Part shown: positions 1-7,656 of the stretch, in pieces
Numbering within the stretch: the first letter of the stretch is position 1
Layout: each line of letters opens with the position of its first letter
NCBI RefSeq assembly: GCF_900099645.1
Contig: NZ_FMTL01000001.1
Location: 1,674,001-1,738,000 of the forward strand
Direction: 5' to 3'
DNA length: 64,000 bases
Source of the DNA: Pseudomonas peli
GTDB lineage: Bacteria; Pseudomonadota; Gammaproteobacteria; Pseudomonadales; Pseudomonadaceae
Notes under the pieces: model-generated
Seen by the model: the letters and a program-made list of their open reading frames with translations, nothing else
Told to the model about the DNA's origin: nothing
Databases searched by the model: none
Position numbers and translations under genes: made by a program

Positions 1-2229
1 GTCATCCATCAAGGCTACATCCGCAGTTTCGATGGCAGTGTCTGTGCCTGCGGCGGCCATGGCGAAACCGATTTCAGACTTCGCCAGCGCCGGCGCATCG
101 TTGATGCCATCGCCGACCATTCCTACAACGTAGCCGCGCGCCTGCAATGCTTCAATGGCCTGCAATTTGTCGACTGGTAGAAGGTTGCCGCGTGCCTCGT
201 CGATGCCTACCTGCTGTGCAATCGCATCTGCGGTGTGCGGGTTATCGCCGGTCAGCATTGTGGTCTTCACGCCAAGCGCGTGAAGCTCATCGATTGCCTG
301 ACGGCTGGAATCTTTGACGGTATCGGCAACCGCGAACAGGGCAACGGGCCGCTGTGGATTGCACAGCACCACCACGGTTTTGCCTTGGCGCTCAAGACGT
401 TCGAGTGTCGCTTCCAGCTCGGGTGAGCAAAGGCCAAGTTCTTCCACCAAGCGATGGTTACCCAGGTGGAAATCTATGCCTTCGATGGCGCCTCGCACAC
501 CGCGACCCAGTAACGCTTCGAATCCCTCAACGGCAATAAACGTCAGGCCATTCTCAGCGGCATGCTTGGCTATTGCCTGCGAAACCGGGTGGTCAGACCG
601 ACTGGCGAGACTGGCGGCATGGGTGCGGTAGCGTTCTGAGTCCTGTTCAACCAGCGGCATGTAGTCAGTCTGCGCAGGTTTGCCATGGGTAATGGTTCCA
701 GTCTTGTCGAGTGCCAGAAAGCCAAGCTTGCCGCCGATTTCCAGATAGACGCCGCCTTTGACCAGGATGCCTTTGCGCGCCGCAGCAGCCAGGCCACTGA
801 CAATGGTGACGGGCGTCGAGATGACCAAGGCGCAAGGGCAAGCGACAACCAGCAGCACCAGGGCGCGATAGATCCAGTCGTACCACGGTGCGGCCATAAA
901 CAGCGGTGGCACGATGGCGACAGCCAGGGCGAAAAGGAATACGACGGGGGTGTATACCTTGGCGAATTGATCGACAAAGCGTTGAGTTGGCGCACGTGAA
1001 CCCTGCGCCTCTTCGACGGCGTGAATGATGCGGGCCAGCGTGGTGTTAGCTGCGGCGGCCACAACGCGGTATTCCAACGAGCCGGCTTCATTGATAGTTC
1101 CGGCAAAAACCGGGTCGCCAATGGTTTTCTCTACGGGCAGGCTTTCCCCTGTGATCGGTGCCTGGTTGATGGTGGAGTTGCCGGCAGTTACCTCGCCATC
1201 GAGGCCGATCCGCTCGCCAGGTCGAACCCTGACCAATACGCCTAAGGCGATGGTTTTAACCTCAACTTCAAGCCATGAGCCGTCGGCCTGCTGCACCGTG
1301 GCGCGCTCTGGAGTCAGATCCATCAGGCCACGGATGGCATTGCGCGCCCGATCCAGCGACTTCGCCTCGATCAGCTCGGCGACAGAAAAGAGGAACATGA
1401 CCATGGCGGCTTCCGGCCACTGCCCTATCAGCACCGCACCGGTAACTGCGATGCTCATTAACGCATTAATGTTCAGGTTACGATTTTTCAGGGCGATCCA
1501 GCCCTTCTTATAGGTCGTCAGGCCGCACAGCAGAATGGCCAGCAATGCCACGCCGGCCACACCCCACTCAGGAGCAAGCTCGGCGAAGTGCAGCACTTCA
1601 GCCGATACAGCAGCCACGCCTGATAGCGCCAAAGGCCACCAAGCCTTCTTGCGCGGCGCTGCTTGCGCTTCATCGTTTGCTGTTGCTGAACCCTCAACCA
1701 CTGACGTGAAACCAAGGTCGCGAATCGCTGCCAGTGCTGCTGGCAATGCTTCTGCTGTGTGGCTAAACGTCAGTACGCGTTGCAGCAGGTTGAACTCCAG
1801 CGCGCTGATGCCGGGCACTAAGGAGAGTTTGTCGCGGATCAGCTTTTCTTCCGTTGGGCAGTCCATCTGTTCGATTTTGATGCGGGCTTGACCTTCAGCA
1901 GAGAGCGGTTCTGCCTGCATACCTAGGGACGAGATCGCCGCTTCAATAAGAACGGTCGACGGCAAGCTGTGCCATACCCCAAGAACGCGATTGATCAGAT
2001 TGAAATCGAGCTTGTCTACGCCAGCCAGCTTGCTCAGTTTGTCCTGAATCAGTGTCTGTTCGGTGGGGCAGTCCATTTGCTCAATACGGAAGCTGCTGAG
2101 CCTGGAACCGGCTACGGGACCTACCGCTGTGGCACCTGTGGCGGAACACTTACTTGCTTCGTTGGAGTCACAGCAGACATCCTTTGCAACCGCTTCAGGT
2201 TTTTGTTCGTCACCGCAGCAGCCAGCCAT
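1..2229 (-). CDS. cadA: Heavy-metal P1B-type ATPase, CadA/ZntA family (C-terminus beyond window)
   Basis: Exports divalent soft metals (Cd2+, Zn2+, Pb2+) across the inner membrane at the cost of ATP. The 743 codons present begin with a Cys-rich tail (Cys4-Cys5, Cys19-Cys20), followed by two HMA-like domains, each with the motif MDCPTE (near residues 52-57 and 131) where the usual motif is CxxC. The membrane part carries CPCALVIS near residue 461, the phosphorylation motif DKTGTIT has its Asp at about 508, and the hinge GDGINDAPA lies near 704. The frame is open at base 1, so only the last membrane helices and tail are missing. The ATG at 2229 gives the Cys-rich start and lies just downstream of the CadR-type promoter. 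The divergent cadR gene supports a cadmium/zinc role. CPTE motifs are, as I recall, common in Pseudomonas CadA proteins. Confidence 0.93.
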   Translation of the reverse strand, partial: MAGCCGDEQKPEAVAKDVCCDSNEASKCSATGATAVGPVAGSRLSSFRIEQMDCPTEQTLIQDKLSKLAGVDKLDFNLINRVLGVWHSLPSTVLIEAAISSLGMQAEPLSAEGQARIKIEQMDCPTEEKLIRDKLSLVPGISALEFNLLQRVLTFSHTAEALPAALAAIRDLGFTSVVEGSATANDEAQAAPRKKAWWPLALSGVAAVSAEVLHFAELAPEWGVAGVALLAILLCGLTTYKKGWIALKNRNLNINALMSIAVTGAVLIGQWPEAAMVMFLFSVAELIEAKSLDRARNAIRGLMDLTPERATVQQADGSWLEVEVKTIALGVLVRVRPGERIGLDGEVTAGNSTINQAPITGESLPVEKTIGDPVFAGTINEAGSLEYRVVAAAANTTLARIIHAVEEAQGSRAPTQRFVDQFAKVYTPVVFLFALAVAIVPPLFMAAPWYDWIYRALVLLVVACPCALVISTPVTIVSGLAAAARKGILVKGGVYLEIGGKLGFLALDKTGTITHGKPAQTDYMPLVEQDSERYRTHAASLASRSDHPVSQAIAKHAAENGLTFIAVEGFEALLGRGVRGAIEGIDFHLGNHRLVEELGLCSPELEATLERLERQGKTVVVLCNPQRPVALFAVADTVKDSSRQAIDELHALGVKTTMLTGDNPHTADAIAQQVGIDEARGNLLPVDKLQAIEALQARGYVVGMVGDGINDAPALAKSEIGFAMAAAGTDTAIETADVALMDD

Positions 2230-2258
2230 GGGGGTATCCTCATTGTTCAGTTGTGCAG

Positions 2259-2289
2259 AGTGAACACCCTGAAGCCACTACAGGGTCAA
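2259..2289 (-). promoter_or_regulatory. CadR/MerR-type operator within the cadA promoter
   Basis: A dyad with arms ACCCT (2266-2270) and AGGGT (2282-2286) sits in the 82-bp gap between cadA and cadR. Read towards cadA, a TTGACC -35 box (complement of 2284-2289) is followed by a long spacer to a poor -10 (TTCACT, complement of 2259-2264, 19-bp spacer). An over-long spacer filled by the operator is the standard layout for MerR-family activators that unwind the promoter when metal binds. Confidence 0.85.
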
Positions 2290-2311
2290 GCGTTTGTCGA
2301 AGAGGTATTTC

Positions 2312-2764
2312 ATGAAAATTGGAGAGCTGGCCAAGCTTGCCGATTGCCAGGTTGAAACGGTTCGTTATTACGAACGCGAGGGGCTCTTGCCGGCTCCGGC
2401 TCGCAGCGAGGGTAACTACCGCCTGTATAGCAGTGAGCACCTTGAGCGGCTTACGTTCATTCGCAACTGCCGAACGCTGGACATGACCCTGGACGAGATC
2501 AGAAGCCTGCTGGCGCTGATGGATCGGCCAGAGGAAAACTGTGAGGGTGTAAATAGCTTAGTGGATGAGCACATTGAGCATGTGCAAGCGCGCGTGACTA
2601 GCCTGTTGGCGCTGCAACAACAGCTGGTTGAGTTGCGCCACCGCTGCGCGTCTGAGCGGGGCGTAGATGAGTGCGGAATCCTTCAGCGCCTGAACACCAC
2701 CGGCGGAGTCAGTGCGCTTCCGGATGATGGGCACACCCATGTTGGGAAAAGTCACCGTCATTGA
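2312..2764 (+). CDS. cadR: MerR-family metal-responsive regulator, CadR type
   Basis: A 150-aa activator of the divergent cadA. The N-terminus is a typical MerR winged helix (MKIGELAKLADCQVETVRYY). Candidate metal ligands follow: a Cys in PEENCEG, Cys in RHRCASERG and DECGILQ, and a His-rich C-terminus (DDGHTHVGKSHRH), as in Pseudomonas CadR. I chose the ATG at 2312 over the TTG at 2294 because MerR proteins begin at the MKIGELA segment and an AGAGG ribosome site lies 6 bases upstream. The protein probably represses itself and activates cadA from the shared operator at 2266-2286. Confidence 0.93.
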   Translation: MKIGELAKLADCQVETVRYYEREGLLPAPARSEGNYRLYSSEHLERLTFIRNCRTLDMTLDEIRSLLALMDRPEENCEGVNSLVDEHIEHVQARVTSLLALQQQLVELRHRCASERGVDECGILQRLNTTGGVSALPDDGHTHVGKSHRH

Positions 2765-3023
2765 CCATTACCTCAAAAGAGCGTGGAAAGTATTTACACA
2801 CCCCGCGCGATTCACGTTGTAGTTGCCACCCCCCGCCTTAATGGGAACTTCGTCATCAAGATGAACCGCCCAGCTCGATAGCTGCTGTGCCTGCTGGTTG
2901 CAACGCCAAGCGAATCGACCGGTGCCTGTGCAAGACGCATGCTGTAACACAAAGCCAATCGACAGCTGCTGCGGGCCCGCTAACGTGCCATCCCCATTTA
3001 AGGAAAAGGGCGAGTAGATAACG

Positions 3024-3461
3024 ATGAGAAGCCAGATAGCCCCCTCTGCAAACCCCTGGGGTTTGCTGCTCGCTGTGTGGCTGCTGGCGTTGACCGCGAC
3101 CCTGGCCGCCTTGTTTATCGGTGAAGTCATGGGCAAAACCCCATGCGTGCTGTGCTGGTTTCAGCGCATCTTCATGTTTCCGTTGGCGGTAATGCTGACG
3201 ATCGCCTGTTACCGAGCGGACTTCGCCGTTTGGCTGTACGCCTTGCCCCTGGCCGTTATCGGTTGGGCAATCGCCCTGTATCACTGCCTGCTGTTCATGG
3301 GCGTGATTCCGGGAAACCTCAAGCCGTGCAACGCCGGAACCTCCTGTTCCGGGGCCGACATGCTGATCTTCGGTAGCGTGCCGCTGCCGCTGCTTTCCCT
3401 GGCGGCTTTCACCGCCATCGTCTTGCTTCTTGCCCTGATTCGCCGGAGAACCCTCGTATGA
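3024..3461 (+). CDS. DsbB/BdbC-like disulfide-forming membrane protein
   Basis: A 145-aa inner-membrane thiol oxidase that would re-oxidise a periplasmic DsbA partner and pass electrons to quinone. Four hydrophobic segments are visible. The first loop has the redox pair CVLC (Cys41, Cys44) followed by WFQR, a hallmark of the family. The second loop has the pair Cys102/Cys108 (KPCNAGTSCSG). It is shorter than housekeeping DsbB and closer to the BdbC form found on plasmids and islands. Its stop overlaps the next start by 4 bases, so it is translationally coupled to the DsbA-like gene. The two probably form a private disulfide system, perhaps for envelope proteins of the same metal-resistance island; that link is inference. 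Confidence 0.88.
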   Translation: MRSQIAPSANPWGLLLAVWLLALTATLAALFIGEVMGKTPCVLCWFQRIFMFPLAVMLTIACYRADFAVWLYALPLAVIGWAIALYHCLLFMGVIPGNLKPCNAGTSCSGADMLIFGSVPLPLLSLAAFTAIVLLLALIRRRTLV

Positions 3462-4102
3462 ATAGACGTGCCATTGTCCTGACCATCAGCGCTGTAACCA
3501 TTGCCGGCTTTGTAGCCGCGGCAGTGCTCTATCAGCGTTTTTCAGCGCCTCAGGAGACCCAGGCCGTCACCCAGGCGAGCAGTTCGTTGGTACGTTTCCA
3601 CTCGCCAACCCTTGGGCCAATCAACGCGCCGGTCACCATCGTCGAGTTCTTCGACCCTTCGTGCGAAAGCTGCCGGGCGTTCTTCCCCTACGTAAAGCAA
3701 ATCATGGCGCAGTACCCACAGGACGTGCGCCTGGTCGTACGCTATGTGTTGTTCCACAAAGGCTCGGAAGAGGCCGTGCGCCTGCTGGAGACGGCACGCA
3801 TGCAGGGGCTTTACGAGCCAGTGCTCGCAGCCGTGCTGGAGGCCCAACCGCTGTGGCATGACGACGCGCAAGCGCAGAAAGCATGGGAAGCCGCAGCAGC
3901 AGTTGGCCTGGATGTCGAGAAGGCCCGCGCCACGATGAACTCGCCAGCCATCGACGAGATACTGGCCAAAGATGCCGCAGACGTGAAGAAAGTCGGGATT
4001 CAAGGCACGCCCACCTTCTTCGTCAACGGCCAGCTGCTGACCAAGTTCGGCCCTGAGCCGCTGCTGGAGTTGGTGCAGAGCGAACTGCAGAAAGTGCGCT
4101 AA
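3458..4102 (+). CDS. DsbA-like thiol:disulfide oxidoreductase (thioredoxin fold)
   Basis: A 214-aa periplasmic, membrane-anchored oxidase. An N-terminal hydrophobic segment (residues 6-25) without an obvious cleavage site is followed by a DsbA/DSBA_2-type domain. The active site is CESC (Cys69, Cys72), and the cis-proline loop GTPTFFVNG is near residue 185. It overlaps the DsbB-like gene by 4 bases (ATGA), so the pair is one transcription unit. It is most like the DsbA partners of BdbC-type DsbB proteins rather than chromosomal DsbA. Confidence 0.9.
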   Translation: MNRRAIVLTISAVTIAGFVAAAVLYQRFSAPQETQAVTQASSSLVRFHSPTLGPINAPVTIVEFFDPSCESCRAFFPYVKQIMAQYPQDVRLVVRYVLFHKGSEEAVRLLETARMQGLYEPVLAAVLEAQPLWHDDAQAQKAWEAAAAVGLDVEKARATMNSPAIDEILAKDAADVKKVGIQGTPTFFVNGQLLTKFGPEPLLELVQSELQKVR

Positions 4103-4149
4103 AACACAAAACTGGCGCAAACGCTGTGGCTGCGTTATCGAGCGTTTTT

Positions 4150-4236
4150 ATGCGAACACTGGAAAACAGGATACCTCCGCCGATTGTGGCCAGTATTTTC
4201 GGGGTACTTATGTGGTTGGCAGCCTGCTATGTGCCA
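4150..4236 (+). pseudogene. N-terminal scrap of an isoprenylcysteine methyltransferase-like membrane protein
   Basis: The stretch MRTLENRIPPPIVASIFGVL with a hydrophobic helix matches how small ICMT/PEMT-type membrane methyltransferases begin (MLENxIPPP). After about 29 codons the similarity stops and the frame runs straight into a hipA-like segment. What remains is the first helix of a gene whose rest was replaced. The whole open frame 4126-4386 is a chance fusion and is unlikely to make a working protein. Confidence 0.5.
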
Positions 4237-4500
4237 GGTCTCGCCTCGAAAACCTCTGGCCTGATCATCAAGGGCGGCCAGGAGGAGTTATCGAGGTTGG
4301 CGGTAAACGAGTACCGTTGTATGTCCGCGGCAAGGGCGGCGGGAATTGCGGTGCCGGAACTCTATCTCTCCGCCAACGCCAAGTAGTTCGTTATGCGCCG
4401 CTTCGACCGAGATGAGCAGCTCAACCCCATCGGTTTCGAGGACAGGGTGGCATTGAGGGGCTGGCCGCGGAGCAAAAGTACAGCAAGAGCTATTTGGCCT
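4237..4500 (+). pseudogene. Decayed internal fragment of a HipA-family toxin kinase gene
   Basis: HipA-like sequence can be read across one stop codon and one frameshift. First comes SGLIIKGG...LAVNEYRCMSAARA and AGIAVPELYLSANAK, then a TAG at 4384-4386, then FVMRRFDRDEQLNPIGFED in the same frame, and after a shift GLAAEQKYSKSYLA. HipA kinases have this order (NEYxCMxLARAAGI, FVxRRFDR, GFEDM, KYxGSY). The fragment lacks both ends and no hipB partner is visible. It stops about 40 bases before the end of the recombinase operon, which suggests that rearrangement at this junction destroyed it. Confidence 0.7.
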
Positions 4501-4540
4501 TAAATGCCAGTACAAAGCCAGTTGATGGCACCCGACTTGG

Positions 4541-5014
4541 CTAGCGCCCCTTTGACGGCAGCTTGACCACCGAGCCGCCTTTGGCAGGCTTGCGAAACAC
4601 TGGGCTCTCATCTAAGAACTCCGCAGGATCGATATTCTTACGGCGAGCAATCATAGAGGCGTATATGAGCCTTTCGCGCTCCCTATTTAATTGCTTCGTC
4701 AACTCCTGGACCTGTGCCTTGAGCACCTCGATTTGGTGATCTCGATCACGATCTCTGGCCGCTTTCAGTGAAACTTCTTGATCGAACTGTTTCTCACCAC
4801 GAGCATAACTTTTGACAACTTCCTTAATACGTTGAAACTCTTTTTCAAATTCCTTGTTTCGCCAAAGGGTCGGCTTAGATACACCAGACTTATCGGTAAT
4901 ATACTTCCACCCAAAGTTTGAAGGATCTATCATCTGCCTTTCAAATTGTTGCAATACCGAAAAAGCTTTACCCCATTGCTCAGTAGACGTAGTCACAATC
5001 AAGCTACTCCACAT
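4541..5014 (-). CDS. Small HTH/coiled-coil protein, last gene of the recombinase operon (TnpC-like)
   Basis: A 157-aa protein with a helix-turn-helix-like segment (residues 37-60, ...ITDKSGVSKPTLWRNKE) followed by a long charged helix (about 62-120) that should form a coiled coil. The tail is basic (VVKLPSKGR). The VSKPTLWRN pattern resembles the accessory proteins (TnpC/DUF6262 type) that follow recombinase genes in Tn554-like elements. Its start overlaps the 885-aa recombinase gene by 16 bases, so the two are coupled. A role as a DNA-binding or orientation factor for recombination is inference from position and shape. Confidence 0.65.
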   Translation of the reverse strand: MWSSLIVTTSTEQWGKAFSVLQQFERQMIDPSNFGWKYITDKSGVSKPTLWRNKEFEKEFQRIKEVVKSYARGEKQFDQEVSLKAARDRDRDHQIEVLKAQVQELTKQLNRERERLIYASMIARRKNIDPAEFLDESPVFRKPAKGGSVVKLPSKGR

Positions 5015-7656
5015 TGGAATACACAGTCGCTTGGAACAGAGCCATCAGTCCTAAATGGCTGATAGTCCTTGCTCTTTTCAACTTGAATTTCGTTAAGCAC
5101 CACCTCAGAATTATCTAAAATATAAGAAGCATTTCTAAAAATCGCCATTTGATGTTCGATATGCATTTCAACAGACTCTACCGGGATACCGGGTCTATTC
5201 AAGGCTTCAAAAAGCCGCGCCAACTCAATTTCTGATCTATTACGCTCTGACTCGACTTGCTTTATTTGAACTGGATCTAAAATATCTACAACGAACTCTC
5301 TACAGCCCTTTCCTGAATTGCCGGTCAGACACTTCAGATGAAATTCGCAGGGCTTCAAATTAATATCACGAAAACAATGTCCAAGCGGACCGTAATGTAC
5401 GGTTTGCAGCATATCAGTCAAAAAGGTCTGCACATTCTGGGTCGGGATATCGTTGTCAGTCCAAGCCTTGACCTTATTCGCCAGATCACCAATAAAGCGG
5501 GACTGCTCAGAGAGCATAAGCTCACCGACTTTCTCAGCACGTTCTTTAGCAGTCTGATGATCGTAATGATCACCTTGACTATCAGATCTTCCCATCCACT
5601 TATTCACAATACTTGCAGCCAAGCCGGCCCGAAAAAGTGAATTAGTTTGCCAATGTCGTCCCTTGTGGGTCTGAAACGTACTTACAATCTCTTCATTGGC
5701 TACAACACCGTAACGGACAAACGCTGACTGCCCCTGCTTAGCTGGTTTTATCGCATATAGAACAGAAAAATAGCCAAGGATAGATGGAATGTGTTCGTTA
5801 TACACACCGCCAAGATTGCTTGGGACGACAAATAAATAATCAGAGACTTTTTGACTTATCCCAAATGTAGCCGAACCAATCTCTACCCCATCCGCTAGAA
5901 GTTCCTCTTTAATTCCCTGGATTAGTTCTGACTTAACTTTCGTATTAACTGATACAAAAGCATCTACAACGGCACTTTTAATGCTGGCCTGTTCAACCAA
6001 GAACCCAGATACGGCAGAATGCTTAACTCTATTGCTTTTCGCGACCGGCCTATAAAAATTGATTCGTTCTTCCGAGACTCTAAGAAACGAGTAGAACCCA
6101 GCTGTATTTGCATTAGCAATGTAGGTCATGGTCTTCTGGTTGAACAGCTCTGGATAAAGTTCCTCAGCATCTAATATCGGAATGTAAGCGCGATAATTAT
6201 ACCCACCACTGACAATATTTCTTATTGCGGCAACTGCATCGTCACGACTAAGATATACTATCCTCGCACCATAAAGACACGACTCCCCCGTCAAGACAAA
6301 GGCTTCCAAAGAAGCCAGGCTTTTCGACTGCAACCTATCTTTTAGAGCGTGTACATCCTTAGACCGACTTCCTACAGGTGGTCGTTTATGGAGCACCTCA
6401 AAAAACTCAGAATATAAAACAATATTGCGGCGAAATTCTATCAATTGAGCAAGTCGCTGCTTAACATCAGATCCTCGTACATAATAAACGCACTTTACCT
6501 TTCCGAGTGATTTTGAAGTTATCTTAAAGCCGTTTTTTTTGTAGAACTTAAGGAGTGAAGTTGAGTCGTGTGAATTTGAGGCAAATGGTAAGTACTCACG
6601 CAAATTCTTGAGCTCAACAAGTTCTTCATCTGGCAGATACTTCAGGAGGCGCAACTGTCTTTCAGACGCTGAAACATTAGACTCTATTTTCTTAGATAGA
6701 CAGTCTAGGGTAGACTCAACATGCCGATCAATTGCTTCTGTTCTTCCCTGAAAGCGATAATCAAGAGTCTCGGCATAGGAACCATCTTCAATGCTCAAAG
6801 CCCTTTTTCTGTAGGGTTCGCAGATGGCATCAATTCGGAGAACCGCTTCACAGAGGGCGGCTCTCCAGATAGTAGGGACATACCTGGCGATTGGCTCCGC
6901 ACCTTTTTCTGTCCATACTCGACAATATAACTCACCGTTTATTGTAACTAAGCAGTTCTTAGGTAACCGCAGAACCTCCCCGATTCTTAGGCCTAATCCA
7001 TATTGAAATGCCTGAGTCAGAACCGACAACATATCCATCTGAGCACGAAAGCTGCCATCCCACTGGTCTTGCACTGCCCACTTCAACGCTATGATTGCTT
7101 TGACCAATTCTGGAAGCGGCAGTTTATCTCCAAGGGCAACACGGCCATACTTATCTTTCTCTTGAAGATCCTGCGTACCGATGAGGTCAAAATTGCTAAC
7201 GGCCAAGGAAGAATTAAAGATGAATCTGATAAAATAATTTAGCGATCTACATGCACTAGCAGGTGATTTATAGCGTGTTTGAATGTATTTAAACGTTGTC
7301 ATGTAGGAAGATTGATCAAGCCCTCTAAGGTTAACAACACCCTGAGCAGCCATATACTTTACCGCAGCCGATAAGTCCATAACGCGACCGGCTGATACCA
7401 CCTTGTGGTCCGTCCTTCTGTCCCAGAGATAACTTACCAAGAAGACCTTATTAAGTAGCATTAACTCTGCATTAGTTTCTCCACGAGCCAGCAAATAAAC
7501 ATTATGCCTTCCGTTATATAACCAGGAGAGATCCTCCCACTTTGACCCATTGAAACAACTGAGTTTTGAGAATCTCTCCTCGGCTTTGCTGGCAAGGCGG
7601 CTTAGCTTAATCCGAAGCTCCTCATGCAAAATATCCTGTGCCATTATATTTTGCAC
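4999..7656 (-). CDS. Large tyrosine recombinase/integrase-like protein (885 aa)
   Basis: Third gene of a four-gene leftward operon. Residues matching the tyrosine-recombinase pentad are visible: box I Arg at about 224 (QYGLGLRIGEVLRL), HxxR as HKGR near residue 661, a Trp in NKWMGR and a Tyr in GDHYDHQT. A Cys/His cluster (CEFHLKCLTGNSGKGCREF) follows the catalytic Tyr and may bind zinc. The 430 residues between box I and HxxR are far longer than in ordinary integrases, as in the large partner of multi-recombinase modules (TnpB of Tn554, or the large protein of gamma-mobile-trio elements). The start is GTG immediately after the TGA of the preceding gene; an in-frame ATG four codons later is an alternative. 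Codon use is AT-rich compared with the core genome. Confidence 0.75.
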   Translation of the reverse strand: MQNIMAQDILHEELRIKLSRLASKAEERFSKLSCFNGSKWEDLSWLYNGRHNVYLLARGETNAELMLLNKVFLVSYLWDRRTDHKVVSAGRVMDLSAAVKYMAAQGVVNLRGLDQSSYMTTFKYIQTRYKSPASACRSLNYFIRFIFNSSLAVSNFDLIGTQDLQEKDKYGRVALGDKLPLPELVKAIIALKWAVQDQWDGSFRAQMDMLSVLTQAFQYGLGLRIGEVLRLPKNCLVTINGELYCRVWTEKGAEPIARYVPTIWRAALCEAVLRIDAICEPYRKRALSIEDGSYAETLDYRFQGRTEAIDRHVESTLDCLSKKIESNVSASERQLRLLKYLPDEELVELKNLREYLPFASNSHDSTSLLKFYKKNGFKITSKSLGKVKCVYYVRGSDVKQRLAQLIEFRRNIVLYSEFFEVLHKRPPVGSRSKDVHALKDRLQSKSLASLEAFVLTGESCLYGARIVYLSRDDAVAAIRNIVSGGYNYRAYIPILDAEELYPELFNQKTMTYIANANTAGFYSFLRVSEERINFYRPVAKSNRVKHSAVSGFLVEQASIKSAVVDAFVSVNTKVKSELIQGIKEELLADGVEIGSATFGISQKVSDYLFVVPSNLGGVYNEHIPSILGYFSVLYAIKPAKQGQSAFVRYGVVANEEIVSTFQTHKGRHWQTNSLFRAGLAASIVNKWMGRSDSQGDHYDHQTAKERAEKVGELMLSEQSRFIGDLANKVKAWTDNDIPTQNVQTFLTDMLQTVHYGPLGHCFRDINLKPCEFHLKCLTGNSGKGCREFVVDILDPVQIKQVESERNRSEIELARLFEALNRPGIPVESVEMHIEHQMAIFRNASYILDNSEVVLNEIQVEKSKDYQPFRTDGSVPSDCVFQCGVA

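Noticed and set aside
2768-3136. 122-codon leftward frame between cadR and the DsbB-like gene
   Set aside because: The part at 2768-3004 has some protein-like composition and may be a gene remnant, but no family was recognised and its upstream half overlaps the DsbB-like gene in antisense. The 259-bp gap is therefore left unassigned.
4126-4386. Intact 86-aa gene
   Set aside because: Its two halves resemble unrelated families, and the hipA similarity continues past its stop codon, so it is a fusion of remnants.
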